Under the pieces are notes generated by a model that had not been told where the DNA came from, did not search any database, and saw only the letters and a list, made by a program, of their open reading frames with translations. A stretch of DNA of 64,000 bases, taken from Bacillus sp. sid0103 (GTDB lineage Bacteria > Bacillota > Bacilli > Bacillales_B > DSM-18226). Shown here piece after piece: positions 27,615 to 36,613 of the stretch. How positions within the stretch are numbered: position 1 is the first letter of the stretch; the number at the start of each line of letters is the position of its first letter. Location: the NCBI RefSeq assembly GCF_019219025.1, contig NZ_JAHUWN010000015.1:1-64000 (forward strand), written 5' to 3'. The position numbers were made by a program, and so were the translations under genes.

Positions 27615-28784
27615 ATGAAAAGAGATGCAGTAATCGTTTCTGCCGTACGTACAGCGATTGGCAGGCAAGGAGGGGCCCTAGCGAGTGTCCCTGCTCACGT
27701 AATAGGTGCAGAGGTTATCAAAGAGGCATTAAATAGAGCGAAACTCAAACCTGAAATGGTCGATGATGTTATTTTTGGTAATGTGTTGTCAGGCGGCGGA
27801 AATATTGCAAGATTATCAGCATTGCAAACAGGGTTATCGATTGACTTACCCGGTTTAACAGTAGATCGGCAATGTGGTTCTGGCATTAATGCCGTCAATC
27901 TTGCAGCCCAGGCGATTCGGGCAGGTGATGGTGACATCTATATAGCTGGTGGAACTGAAAGTATGAGCCGTGCTCCCTATTTGATGGCCCGTCCAGAAAA
28001 ACCATTTCATGCTGAACCGCCAAGATTTATTAAATTACAGGTTTCTACAGAAGAAGCAGGAAATCCACCGATGGGTATAACCGCCGAAAACCTAGCAGAA
28101 AAATATCAGATTACGAGAGAAGAGCAAGACGAATTTTCGCTTCAAAGCCAGAGACGTATGGCGGTAGCGATGAAAGAAGGCCGATTTGACGAACAAATTG
28201 TGCCGATAACGATTCCGGTAAAAAAGGGAGAGCCAGTTATTTTTAATACCGACGAGCACCCTAGACCGCAAACAACCATCGAAGGATTGACAAAACTTCA
28301 GCCGGCATTTCTTAAAGGTGGAACGGTGACAGCTGGAAGCAGTTCAGGATTAAATGATGCAGCCTCTGCTCTGGTCATAATGTCAAGAGAAAAAGCTGAG
28401 GAATTAAATCTAACTCCATTAGCAGTTATTCGTGACTATGCTGTTGCGGGTGTTGACCCTAACATTATGGGAATAGGTCCCGTTCCTGCAGTCCGAAAGG
28501 TACTAGAAAAATCTGGTCTACACCTAGATGCGATTGACCTGATCGAAATCAACGAAGCTTTTGCAGCTCAAGTTTTAGCTTGTAATCGCGAGCTTGAAAT
28601 GGATTTGGAAAAAGTAAACGTTAACGGTGGGGCTATTGCTCATGGTCATCCGCTTGGGGCCACTGGTGCAATCCTGATCACGAAAGCAGTATATGAATTA
28701 GAACGCTCCGAAGGAAGATATGCTTTGATTACCGCTTGTATCGGCGGTGGTCAAGGAATCGCCACTATCATCGAGCGTGAATAA
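27615..28784 (+). CDS. Acetyl-CoA C-acyltransferase (thiolase) 2
   Basis: 389 residues, full length, with nucleophile Cys87 in [34 protein letters not shown] and [10 protein letters not shown]. Clearly a paralogue of thiolase 1 but only moderately alike, so the two may serve different chain lengths or steps. GAGGTG precedes the ATG. Followed by a hairpin and a thioesterase fragment. Confidence 0.92.
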   Translation: MKRDAVIVSAVRTAIGRQGGALASVPAHVIGAEVIKEALNRAKLKPEMVDDVIFGNVLSGGGNIARLSALQTGLSIDLPGLTVDRQCGSGINAVNLAAQAIRAGDGDIYIAGGTESMSRAPYLMARPEKPFHAEPPRFIKLQVSTEEAGNPPMGITAENLAEKYQITREEQDEFSLQSQRRMAVAMKEGRFDEQIVPITIPVKKGEPVIFNTDEHPRPQTTIEGLTKLQPAFLKGGTVTAGSSSGLNDAASALVIMSREKAEELNLTPLAVIRDYAVAGVDPNIMGIGPVPAVRKVLEKSGLHLDAIDLIEINEAFAAQVLACNRELEMDLEKVNVNGGAIAHGHPLGATGAILITKAVYELERSEGRYALITACIGGGQGIATIIERE

Positions 28785-28810
28785 TATCAAAACAGAGATT
28801 CATAGGAATA

Positions 28811-28829
28811 GGAGGCAACTACTGCCTCC
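28811..28829 (+). terminator. Hairpin after thiolase 2
   Basis: GGAGGCA and TGCCTCC are perfectly complementary around a five-base loop, followed by a pyrimidine tract (CCTTCCTTCCTTTG) rather than pure T. Weak terminator candidate. Confidence 0.4.
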
Positions 28830-28836
28830 CCTTCCT

Positions 28837-29169
28837 TCCTTTGTTTCCTTCCTAGAGGATGCTCGAGGAGCTTGGTACATGAAAGCGGGAATTTCCTATG
28901 AGGAAATGCGAAGAAAGAAAATAGGGACCGTGATCCTTAAGCTAGATATTATGTTTCTGAAAGAAGCTAGACTAGGAGATACTCTTATAATTATCACTCA
29001 TCCCAAAAAACTAGGTACTAAGAGTTTTGTATTCGAACAAAAAATTTATAATCAATTAGAAGAACTTATTACAGAAGCAACTGTAACCTCAGTGATGTTT
29101 GATACGAATTTAAGAAAGAGTATACCTGTGGTGAATGAAATTGCGCAGAATTTTTCAATTTTAGACTAA
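28837..29169 (+). pseudogene. 5'-truncated 4-hydroxybenzoyl-CoA thioesterase-like gene
   Basis: The frame encodes FLEDARGAWYMKAGISYEEM and then the strands of a YbgC/4HBT-type thioesterase to the natural C-terminus. The N-terminal ~25 residues that carry the catalytic aspartate (RWGDxDxxGHVNN in the family) are missing; a terminator-like hairpin and unrelated sequence stand there instead. No start codon with a ribosome site is present, so it is most likely not expressed as an enzyme. Confidence 0.6.
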
Positions 29170-29215
29170 TGCTGGTAGGGTACAAACGATAATATAAAAA
29201 AAGGTGTGAGATATA

Positions 29216-30637
29216 GTGAAAAAGAAATTGTATTTTAATGGTGAATGGCATGAATCTGAAAAATATATAGATTTACATTCTCCCTATTCAGAAGAGAAAA
29301 TTGCTGAGATTCCTCAAGCCTCTAAAGAGCAAGTAGCTTCCGCCATTGATGCTGCTTATAAGAATCGAGAAGTAATGGCAAGTCTTACAGCTTATGAAAA
29401 GGCTGAAATATTAGAAAAACTAGTCAGTTTGTTACTTGAAAATAGATTAAAGGCAGCTGAAATTATCTCCTTAGAAGCAGCAAAGCCAATAAAGTTCGCA
29501 TTAGGTGAAATAGATCGTACGATTGAAACCTATAAATTCTCGGCAGAAGAAGCAAAACGTTTAACTGGAGAAATGATTCCTATGGATGCTGCGAAAAACG
29601 GAGCAAATCGCTTCGGTTACACGATAGAGCAACCAATTGGTGTAATTGGAGCCATTACACCATTTAACTTCCCGCAAAACTTAGTAGCACATAAAGTGGG
29701 ACCTGCGATTGCAGCCGGAAATACAATCGTTCTTAAGCCTGCATCGCAAACGCCTCTTTCAGCATTGTTTTTAGCTGAATTAATTGATCAAACAGCTTTA
29801 CCTAAAGGCGCATTTAACGTTATTACAGGTAGTGGTAGAACCGTTGGTGATTCATTGGTTACAAGTGAAAAAGTAAAAATGATTACATTCACTGGCAGCC
29901 CTGCTGTTGGGATTGGTATTCGCAACAAAGCTGGCTTGAAAAAAGTCGCTCTTGAACTAGGATCGAACGCTGGTTTAATTATCGACAAAAATGTTGATTT
30001 ATCCCAAATCGTTCCTAAATGTGTTAATGGGGCTTTTTCAAACCAAGGTCAGGTTTGTATTTCATTACAACGCACCTATGTAATGGATGAATTATTCGAT
30101 GAATTTATTGAACAATTTACAAATGCTACTAAGAAGTTAGTCATTGGAAGCCCACTTGCAGAAACAACGGATATTTCTGCAATGATCAATCCCGATGAAC
30201 AAGAACGAGCACTTAGCTGGGTACAAGAAGCGGTGGAGAACGGTGCTGAAATCGTAACAGGTGGCAATATTAAAAATGGAGTCTTCATGCCAACCATTTT
30301 AAAGAATGTAGACTCCACTCTAAAGGTATCTTGCCAGGAAGTTTTTGCACCAATTGTAGTTGTGAACAATATTTCTTCTGTAGAAGAAGGAATTGCAGCA
30401 ATTAATGATTCAAATTATGGCCTACAAGCAGGGATTTTCACAAATGACATTCAAACAGCATTCAGAGCTTCTAAAGAGTTTGAAGTAGGCGGTGTCATGA
30501 TTAACGATATTCCAACTTACCGTGTAGACCAAATGCCATATGGTGGCGTAAAAGAAAGCGGCACGGGTAAAGAAGGTTTGAAATATGCAATCCTTGAAAT
30601 GACTGAAACGAAACTTGTCGTTTGGAATCAATTATAA
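29216..30637 (+). CDS. NAD(P)-dependent aldehyde dehydrogenase
   Basis: 473 residues of the general aldehyde dehydrogenase family. It has TPFNFPQNLVAHKVGPAIAA, the cofactor lysine in VLKPASQTP, the general-base glutamate in LELGSNAG (~242) and the nucleophilic cysteine in GQVCISLQR (~282). Unlike the enzyme at 10396 it keeps the glutamate, so it forms free acids. It could oxidise a semialdehyde from the pathway; substrate unknown. GTG start after AAAAAGGTGTG. Last gene of the catabolic block, closed by a strong terminator. Confidence 0.88.
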   Translation: MKKKLYFNGEWHESEKYIDLHSPYSEEKIAEIPQASKEQVASAIDAAYKNREVMASLTAYEKAEILEKLVSLLLENRLKAAEIISLEAAKPIKFALGEIDRTIETYKFSAEEAKRLTGEMIPMDAAKNGANRFGYTIEQPIGVIGAITPFNFPQNLVAHKVGPAIAAGNTIVLKPASQTPLSALFLAELIDQTALPKGAFNVITGSGRTVGDSLVTSEKVKMITFTGSPAVGIGIRNKAGLKKVALELGSNAGLIIDKNVDLSQIVPKCVNGAFSNQGQVCISLQRTYVMDELFDEFIEQFTNATKKLVIGSPLAETTDISAMINPDEQERALSWVQEAVENGAEIVTGGNIKNGVFMPTILKNVDSTLKVSCQEVFAPIVVVNNISSVEEGIAAINDSNYGLQAGIFTNDIQTAFRASKEFEVGGVMINDIPTYRVDQMPYGGVKESGTGKEGLKYAILEMTETKLVVWNQL

Positions 30638-30713
30638 ACATAAATAATAGATTGAATTATTATAATAATGTGTTTATAAACTCACAGATTACCTATATTA
30701 GTTATTTTCAAAC

Positions 30714-30767
30714 GCCAGGTATCTCCAGATACTGTCATCAGTTTAAAAAGATACCTGGTGTTTTTTT
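30714..30767 (+). terminator. Terminator after the aldehyde dehydrogenase gene
   Basis: GCCAGGTATCT pairs with AGATACCTGGT across a 24-nt loop and seven T follow. Confidence 0.75.
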
Positions 30768-30948
30768 ATGAATAAAAAGTAATTTGTTCTGATTAACAAC
30801 CTACTATACTGAAACTTTCTCCTCACACATTAGCTGCATCATCCATAATCGATAAAGAAATGGCGAAGAAATAGCCCAAGAATAGTTTGCATTATTCATT
30901 TCAAAGTATTTTCTCAATATATCTGTTATAATCCTAAATACTTCACTT

Positions 30949-30991
30949 CCTTGGCTGGGATGAGGTCACAGGTTCGATTCCTTCACAGAAT
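30949..30991 (+). other. tRNA-3'-end-like fragment
   Basis: GAGGTCACAGGTTCGATTCC resembles the variable region and T-arm of a tRNA (GG-TTCGATT-CC), and a terminator follows as behind tRNA genes. The T-stem pairs at only three positions, there is no CCA and no D or anticodon arm upstream. It could be the scar of an element inserted into a tRNA gene, or chance. Confidence 0.3.
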
Positions 30992-31000
30992 ATCAAAAAG

Positions 31001-31028
31001 GCCCTGATACCAGGGCTTTTCTTTTTTC
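31001..31028 (+). terminator. Terminator behind the tRNA-like fragment
   Basis: GCCCTG (31001-31006) pairs with CAGGGC (31011-31016) around a four-base loop, with A-run before and a T-rich run after. Confidence 0.65.
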
Positions 31029-31154
31029 ATTTCGTGCCTAAAAACTCGTGTGGTGACAATTGTTGGTAGGATTTTTACAAAGAGTATACGTCTGTTCACT
31101 TGAATAATTTAGTTTTAAAACTTCCCCTCATTTCTTTGGGGGAGAACACAAAAT

Positions 31155-31261
31155 TCTACTAAACAGAGTAAAAATAAAAAACCCTAGAAATTGCGTTATA
31201 TCACCGCTTCTAGGGTTTTTGTGATTGCTATTTAATAAGCAAATCAATTAACGTGAGTAAT
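31155..31261. repeat. Right copy of the ~105-bp framing repeat
   Basis: Matches 1020-1124: A-rich lead, hairpin arms CCCTAGAA (31182-31189) and TTCTAGGG (31208-31215), a near-palindrome, and the exact 24-bp segment at 31238-31261. The 18-nt hairpin interior matches the left copy at 15 of 18 positions only when reverse-complemented (8 of 18 directly). Also serves as a terminator. Confidence 0.7.
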
Positions 31262-31387
31262 GCTCAATGCCGATTGATAACTGCGGTTCAGGTCTGTGGA
31301 AAGACTAACCTCAGCACAGTAGAAATTATTGCGGATAAGGAATCAAAAAACAGCAGATGTAACATCCGCTTTTCTTCATAGTTGATT

Positions 31388-31987
31388 CTACATGCTCATG
31401 GTATCCGACTTATCATTTTTAAAAGGTTGATATTCAATGGTTTTAGCTATAGGGCTTTTATGATTAATCCACATTTCAACTAGATCGATCCCATTGATTA
31501 AGTCGATGTTTAATCCTTCGGCATAGGAAATAGCATTTTCGTTGAATCCTGCGGTCGAAACAACATATCCTCTTGATGCATTTTGTTTAACCATATTGGA
31601 ATGTAGAATGGCAATCGGTTCATAGCCCATATCTTCCCGATAACACTTGACTTGACCTAATACCTTGCCGACCCCCACTCCATGCTCTATGTCAATCCCA
31701 AAGTCTCCTGAGCTTTTGGTCACAAAGGCTTCAAATCCGTACTTATGTTTTAATACATCAGCAATAAAATGTTCAAAGTCTAAGGGATCACTTTTTAAAA
31801 ATGTGGGGGAATATCTTTTTTCTTCTACTTCTTTGCAAAACCTTTGATAAAGTCCCAATGCAATTGTTTTTTTAAATTCTTCTGTCACCGTGATTTGTTT
31901 AAAGTATTCTTCATCTTTTAAACTACGTCGATTTTTCCACTGAAAAATGAGTAATCCTAATAGAACCGCAATAATTAAATATTCCAT
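31388..31987 (-). CDS. Membrane-anchored Mrr-like restriction endonuclease-fold protein
   Basis: 199 residues: one N-terminal membrane helix (residues 2-16), a linker, then a restriction-endonuclease-like domain with the D-(Q)-x-K core: FEHFIADVL, SSGDFGIDIEH and GQVKCY (Gln112, Lys114). Domains of this Mrr_cat type cut DNA in some proteins; a solitary membrane-bound copy with no methylase may act on incoming or damaged DNA. No partner gene adjoins it. On the minus strand next to the framing repeat, within the accessory zone. Ribosome site before the ATG is GAGGTGA. Confidence 0.8.
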   Translation of the reverse strand: MEYLIIAVLLGLLIFQWKNRRSLKDEEYFKQITVTEEFKKTIALGLYQRFCKEVEEKRYSPTFLKSDPLDFEHFIADVLKHKYGFEAFVTKSSGDFGIDIEHGVGVGKVLGQVKCYREDMGYEPIAILHSNMVKQNASRGYVVSTAGFNENAISYAEGLNIDLINGIDLVEMWINHKSPIAKTIEYQPFKNDKSDTMSM

Positions 31988-32664
31988 ATATTAATATCAC
32001 CTCAATTGTAAGCATTATCACTTCAATTGAAAAATATACGGATATTAGTTAATAATTGATTTATAAAGGCAGTAAATTTTAAAAGTGCATGTCCTCCTGT
32101 TAGTCCTCCTAACATTTTATTTTTATTAGAAAAACATTAAAGGAAACTTGGGAAAACAGCGATAAAAAGCGATCTTTTTAGTATTATTTCTCCTTATTAC
32201 AAAACCAAATGAATGGGCGGCATGATGTAATAATACATACAAATAGATGCCCCCTTTGTTATTTGGAGGCACCCTGTTTCTTTGATTACATTCTGACCAC
32301 GAAACATATAGAACTGTATATTATTCAGGTATTTGGTTTATTGTTTCATATTTCGGAACTGAACCAAGGGAAATTCAGCCCGTCTAGTTTAGCTTTTTAA
32401 TCATTTATTAAAATAATATTAGGCTGAAATTTCATGAGTAAAAGAAAAATACACTTAAACCCCTTGCTACATGTGTTTTTGTGCGGTGAATATCCGTGCC
32501 GATTTCGTGCCGAAATAAATTTATTCTGTATTATAATCTATTTATAAGAAATTGCTTTATATCAAGGTTTATCCGTGTTTTTTATAAATTATTTCGTTCA
32601 GTTAAAGCAAAATTAATCAAGCTCGAGATGGAAGGATCCATCGGTTAATATTTTTAAAAAAATT
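31988..32664. other. Intergenic stretch without a supported gene
   Basis: AT-rich sequence upstream of the Mrr-like gene. A 63-codon frame at 32209-32400 with two cysteines in CPLCYLEAPC has no ribosome site and no recognisable relatives, and is left out. Promoter signals could not be assigned. Confidence 0.4.
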
Positions 32665-32697
32665 ACCCGCTTGCCGTTTGAGGCAGGCGGGTTTTTG
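32665..32697 (+). terminator. Strong terminator hairpin
   Basis: ACCCGCTTGCC pairs with GGCAGGCGGGT with six-base loop, then five T. No gene ends here on the plus strand, so its gene may have been lost. Confidence 0.65.
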
Positions 32698-32955
32698 TGT
32701 TGAAAAATAGGGTTACTCTCGGATAGGGTTGGCTTACTCTCGTATAAGGTCAAGTTTCTCTCAATAACCACATTACTGGCGGATGGCGTCACATTACTGG
32801 CGGACGGCGTCACATTACTGGCGGACGGCGTCGCATTACTGGCGGATGGCGTCGCATTACTGACGGATGGCGCCACACTACTGGCGATTGCGCAAAACAC
32901 TGGCGGATGGCACCACTTTACTGGCGATAGCGCCACAACACTGGCGCCACCCTCA
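32698..32955. repeat. 21-bp tandem repeat array (GC-rich)
   Basis: About eight units of CATTACTGGCGGATGGCGT-type sequence with a 21-bp period run from ~32766 to 32950, preceded by degenerate TTACTCTC units. Because 21 is divisible by three, all frames stay open and one minus-strand frame encodes a meaningless SNATPSA heptad. It separates the accessory block from the conserved yun genes. Confidence 0.75.
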
Positions 32956-33050
32956 CTATGTCACCAACCCAACCACCTTTTTCTCTATTCAAAAAATTAC
33001 CACCATCCAAAAATGGTTATGCTATTATTAATAGTTGGAGGTGAGTTTTT

Positions 33051-33896
33051 TTGATCTATATCGGCGTAACAGGCTGGGGGGACCACGACAGCTTATATCC
33101 CGGCCCCATTACCTCGCGGGATAAACTGAAGGCGTATGCAGGCCATTTTCCAATTGTAGAAGTAGATTCGGCCTTTTATGCGATTCAGCCAAAAAGAAAT
33201 GCTGAAAAGTGGGTCAATGAAACACCAGCCAGCTTCCAATTTATCGTCAAAGCCTATCAAGGAATGACCGGACATTTGCGCGGTGAAATTCCGTTTGATA
33301 ATAAACAAGCGATGTTTAGACTTTTCAAAGAATCGCTCGAGCCATACATAGAAACAAATAAGTTAGCGATGACCCTCTTTCAATTCCCACCCTGGTTTAT
33401 GTGTACTAGAGAGAATGTCCAATATTTAAGATGGTGTAAGCATGAAATGGGGGATCTCCCATGTGCATTAGAGTTCAGACATCAATCCTGGTTTGCACCC
33501 CAGTATCGTCAAAAAACAATCGAGTTTTTGACGGAAGAAAAATGGATCCATAGTATCTGTGATGAACCTCAATCTGGAGAAGGTTCGATTCCAACGGTAT
33601 TGCAGTCGACCTCCCAAGAGAAAGTTCTCGTCCGTTTTCATGGCCGAAATGTCTATGGCTGGCAAAAAAGGACGGGAGTGGATTGGCGCGAGGTTCGTTA
33701 TCTTTACCGCTATAATCAACAGGAATTGGAAGAATGGGCTGTTTCTATTCAAGCATTAGCCAAGGACTCAAGAGATGTTTATCTCCTTTTTAACAACAAT
33801 TCTGGCGGAGATGCGGCAGATAATGCGAAGGAAATGATTAACCTTTTGCAAATCGAATACAAGGGGCTTGCTCCACGCCAGTTAGATCTACTATAA
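33051..33896 (+). CDS. yunF: DUF72 family protein YunF
   Basis: A 281-residue DUF72 protein, predicted TIM barrel, beginning IYIGVTGWGDHDSLYPG and containing FQFPPWF and LEFRHQSW. Neither substrate nor reaction is established for the family, although it resembles metal-dependent isomerase folds. TTG start behind GGAGGTGAG. It opens the conserved yunF-yunE-yunD-yunC-yunB run found in B. subtilis and marks the return to core chromosome. Confidence 0.87.
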   Translation: MIYIGVTGWGDHDSLYPGPITSRDKLKAYAGHFPIVEVDSAFYAIQPKRNAEKWVNETPASFQFIVKAYQGMTGHLRGEIPFDNKQAMFRLFKESLEPYIETNKLAMTLFQFPPWFMCTRENVQYLRWCKHEMGDLPCALEFRHQSWFAPQYRQKTIEFLTEEKWIHSICDEPQSGEGSIPTVLQSTSQEKVLVRFHGRNVYGWQKRTGVDWREVRYLYRYNQQELEEWAVSIQALAKDSRDVYLLFNNNSGGDAADNAKEMINLLQIEYKGLAPRQLDLL

Positions 33897-33916
33897 AAAG
33901 TTAGGAGAAGGAAAAC

Positions 33917-34738
33917 ATGGAATGGATCTTAATCGTTTTTATCGGCCTATTAGCAAGCTCATTAGGCTCTCTCATTGGATTAGGAGGAGGGATTGTCATT
34001 GTGCCCTCGTTACTTTATTTATCCGCCCTACCATCCTTTGGTCATATAACACCTCAGGTCGCGGTGGGGACATCCTTATTTACGATGATTTTTACCGGCT
34101 TGTCGTCGACCTTGGCTTATCTGAAACACAAAACCGTTGATTATAAAAGCGGCTTAATTTTTCTTATCGGAAGCGGTCCGGGGAGTATCCTTGGCGCTTG
34201 GGTAACGGAAGGCTTACACTTGAAAACCTTCAATATCTTTTTCGGGCTATTTATTATTTTTATCTCGATTATTTTAGTACTAAAGGACAAATTAAAGCCA
34301 TTGCCTTATCGGAAGGATCGGGGGATCATCCGTACGTTTACGGATAAGGCCGGAAAAACTTTTGAATACGGTTATAACCCACTCATTGGCATCCTGATTG
34401 CCTTTATTGTTGGTTTTTTATCGGGGATTTTCGGTGTGGGCGGTGGTTCCTTAATGGTTCCGACGATGATATTGGTGTTCTTCTTTCCGCCGCATGTCGC
34501 GGTAGCGACATCAATGTTTATGATTTTACCAACTTCATTATTGAGTTCAATTACGCATATTTCCTTAGGAAATGTTAATTGGATGTATGCTCTAGCATTG
34601 GTTCCCGGTGCTTGGATTGGCGCTAAAATAGGTGTTTATTTAAACACAAAACTTAAGAGCAAAACGATTGTCTTACTTTTACGAACGATTCTTATCATCG
34701 TTGGTATTCGATTAATTTATCAAGGAATTTTTGGGTAG
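33917..34738 (+). CDS. yunE: TauE/SafE-family membrane transporter YunE
   Basis: 273 residues with about eight membrane helices and two repeats of the TauE signature (GLGGGIVIVPSLLYLS near the start, GVGGGSLMVPTMILVF in the second half). Family members export sulfite, sulfoacetate or related organic anions; the YunE substrate is unknown. TTAGGAGAAGG precedes the ATG. Twenty bases after yunF and six before yunD, so one operon. Confidence 0.88.
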   Translation: MEWILIVFIGLLASSLGSLIGLGGGIVIVPSLLYLSALPSFGHITPQVAVGTSLFTMIFTGLSSTLAYLKHKTVDYKSGLIFLIGSGPGSILGAWVTEGLHLKTFNIFFGLFIIFISIILVLKDKLKPLPYRKDRGIIRTFTDKAGKTFEYGYNPLIGILIAFIVGFLSGIFGVGGGSLMVPTMILVFFFPPHVAVATSMFMILPTSLLSSITHISLGNVNWMYALALVPGAWIGAKIGVYLNTKLKSKTIVLLLRTILIIVGIRLIYQGIFG

Positions 34739-34744
34739 GGATAT

Positions 34745-36097
34745 ATGGAAACGATACATATTTATCATACAAATGATGTCCACAGTCACTTAGAAAATTG
34801 GCCGCGAATTAAGCAATTCCTAGCTGAAAAACAAGAAACTCATCTGCAAACGAATGACGATGTGTTTCTTTTTGATATTGGTGATTTTATTGATCGCTGG
34901 CATCCTTTTACTGAGGCCGACCATGGGAAGGGAAATATAGACCTTTTAAATGAATGCCAATATACCGCTGTAACAATTGGCAACAATGAAGGGGTTAATC
35001 TCCCCTTTGATGACTTAAATCAACTCTATGATCATGCTCAGTTTGATGTTCTTTTAGCAAACCTTTATTACCAAGATGGGCGCTATCCTAATTGGGTAAA
35101 GCCATATAAGGTTTATCATACGAAAAAGGGAACAAGGGTTGGAGTCATTGGTTTAACCGCGCCCTTTCCACATCTTTACGGATTACTGGGCTGGAATGTA
35201 ACAGAACCAATCACAGAATTGAAAAAATGGATAAAACAAATGAAGATGGATTCTGACTTCATCATTTTACTTTCCCATCTTGGTCTCCATGAGGATGAAT
35301 CGATCGCAGAAGAATTTCCTGACATTGATGTCATCCTTGGAGCACACACCCATCATTTCCTTGAAGAAGGGGAATGGGTGGGGGAAACACTACTTGGGGC
35401 TGCCGGAAAGTATGGACATTTTGTGGGGCACGTCACGCTCTGTATAAACGAACAAAAAATGATCATCACGAAAGATGCCGTCTTATATAACCATAGTGAA
35501 CTTCCATCTGTAAAAAAAGAGCAGGAACAAATCGATGCTTTTTTTACAAAAGGAAAATCCTTATTAAATCAAAAAGTAACCACCTTACCAAAACCGTTAA
35601 CTACTGACCTGTTTCAGGAAACAGAGTTTTCCAAAATGCTTTGCCAGGCATTAAGGGAATGGTGTAACACGGATTGTGCAATGATTAACGCTGGCCTCCT
35701 CTTAGGGCCTTTAAATGGTGATGTAACAGTTTACGATTTACTTAGAATCTGCCCGCATCCCATTAATCCATGTGTAGTTGAACTAACTGGAGATGAATTA
35801 GAAAAGGTATTGTGGGAAACAAAAAAGGAAGAGTTAGTTTACAAACATATTAAAGGTCTGGGTTTCAGAGGAACGCTTTTAGGAATATTTGTCTATGACC
35901 AAATTAGCTTTAATGGTGAAATCATTCTCGTGGATGGGAAGGAGTTAGACCATCAACGAAATTACACATTAGCCCTTCCAGATATGTTTACGTTTGGCCA
36001 CTTTTTCAAGGATGTTCTTCCTTATAAGGAAAAGAAGTATTTCTTACCGGAATTCCTTAGAGATATATTAAAGTGGAAATTACAAATGAAGTCATAG
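34745..36097 (+). CDS. yunD: 5'-nucleotidase-family metallophosphoesterase YunD
   Basis: 450 residues: an N-terminal calcineurin-like metallophosphatase domain with YHTNDVHSHLE, FDIGDFID, IGNNEG and GAHTHHF, and a C-terminal 5'-nucleotidase domain from about residue 290. No signal peptide, so cytoplasmic. It probably hydrolyses a nucleotide or related phosphoester; the physiological substrate is not established. Coupled to yunE. Confidence 0.87.
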   Translation: METIHIYHTNDVHSHLENWPRIKQFLAEKQETHLQTNDDVFLFDIGDFIDRWHPFTEADHGKGNIDLLNECQYTAVTIGNNEGVNLPFDDLNQLYDHAQFDVLLANLYYQDGRYPNWVKPYKVYHTKKGTRVGVIGLTAPFPHLYGLLGWNVTEPITELKKWIKQMKMDSDFIILLSHLGLHEDESIAEEFPDIDVILGAHTHHFLEEGEWVGETLLGAAGKYGHFVGHVTLCINEQKMIITKDAVLYNHSELPSVKKEQEQIDAFFTKGKSLLNQKVTTLPKPLTTDLFQETEFSKMLCQALREWCNTDCAMINAGLLLGPLNGDVTVYDLLRICPHPINPCVVELTGDELEKVLWETKKEELVYKHIKGLGFRGTLLGIFVYDQISFNGEIILVDGKELDHQRNYTLALPDMFTFGHFFKDVLPYKEKKYFLPEFLRDILKWKLQMKS

Positions 36098-36165
36098 GTT
36101 CATAAACACTTTTTTTCTGTTCTAATCATAATGTGTGTTAGAGAGGAAAGGAGTGTGGGGAATCT

Positions 36166-36468
36166 TTGGTTGATCTTTCACCCGTTACTATAAATGGACA
36201 TACGTTTATTGCTGTTTCAGTGTTGCTTCCTAAAACAACCTTGTTATCAGTCTCTAATGATAAAGGATATATCATGTGCGGTGCCTTAGATGTTGGGTTA
36301 TTAAACGAAAAACTAAAGGACCGCAAAATCATTGCCGGCCGTGCTGTTGGGGTAAGGACAATAGAGCAGCTTCTGAATGCCCCGTTAGAGTCGGTTACCC
36401 TTGAAGCGGAGGAGTTAGGTATTCTTCCTGGAATGATTGGCAAGGACGCGTTAATGAAAATGATCTAA
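36166..36468 (+). CDS. yunC: DUF1805 protein YunC
   Basis: 100 residues matching the YunC/DUF1805 family throughout (GYIMCGALDVGLLNEKL, GRAVGVRTIEQLL). Small alpha/beta protein of unknown function. The TTG start has AAAGGAG 15 bases ahead and GGGG closer; a GTG at 36154 is an alternative. Ends in a clean terminator. Confidence 0.85.
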   Translation: MVDLSPVTINGHTFIAVSVLLPKTTLLSVSNDKGYIMCGALDVGLLNEKLKDRKIIAGRAVGVRTIEQLLNAPLESVTLEAEELGILPGMIGKDALMKMI

Positions 36469-36472
36469 AAAG

Positions 36473-36501
36473 GCTTGCTATTAAAAAGCAAGCTTTTTTT
36501 T
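36473..36501 (+). terminator. Terminator after yunC
   Basis: GCTTGCT and AGCAAGC with a seven-base loop followed by eight T. Confidence 0.85.
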
Positions 36502-36613
36502 ATGGAAGAAACTTCTTAGCAATATCGTTGAGTATAGATAAGATTATTTTTGGCTAATTTTTAGGCTAGTTCCCTTTTTTAAAGCATACATATAGCTTGA
36601 AGGGGTGATTGTT

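Noticed and set aside
30940..30995. Functional tRNA gene
   Set aside because: Only a partial T-arm is recognisable; no acceptor, D or anticodon stems pair.
32209..32400. 63-codon frame with CPLCYLEAPC
   Set aside because: No ribosome site, no homology recognised, atypical codon use.
32613..32936. Minus-strand frame with an SNATPSA heptad
   Set aside because: It is kept open only because the 21-bp DNA repeat is a multiple of three; no ribosome site and no family.
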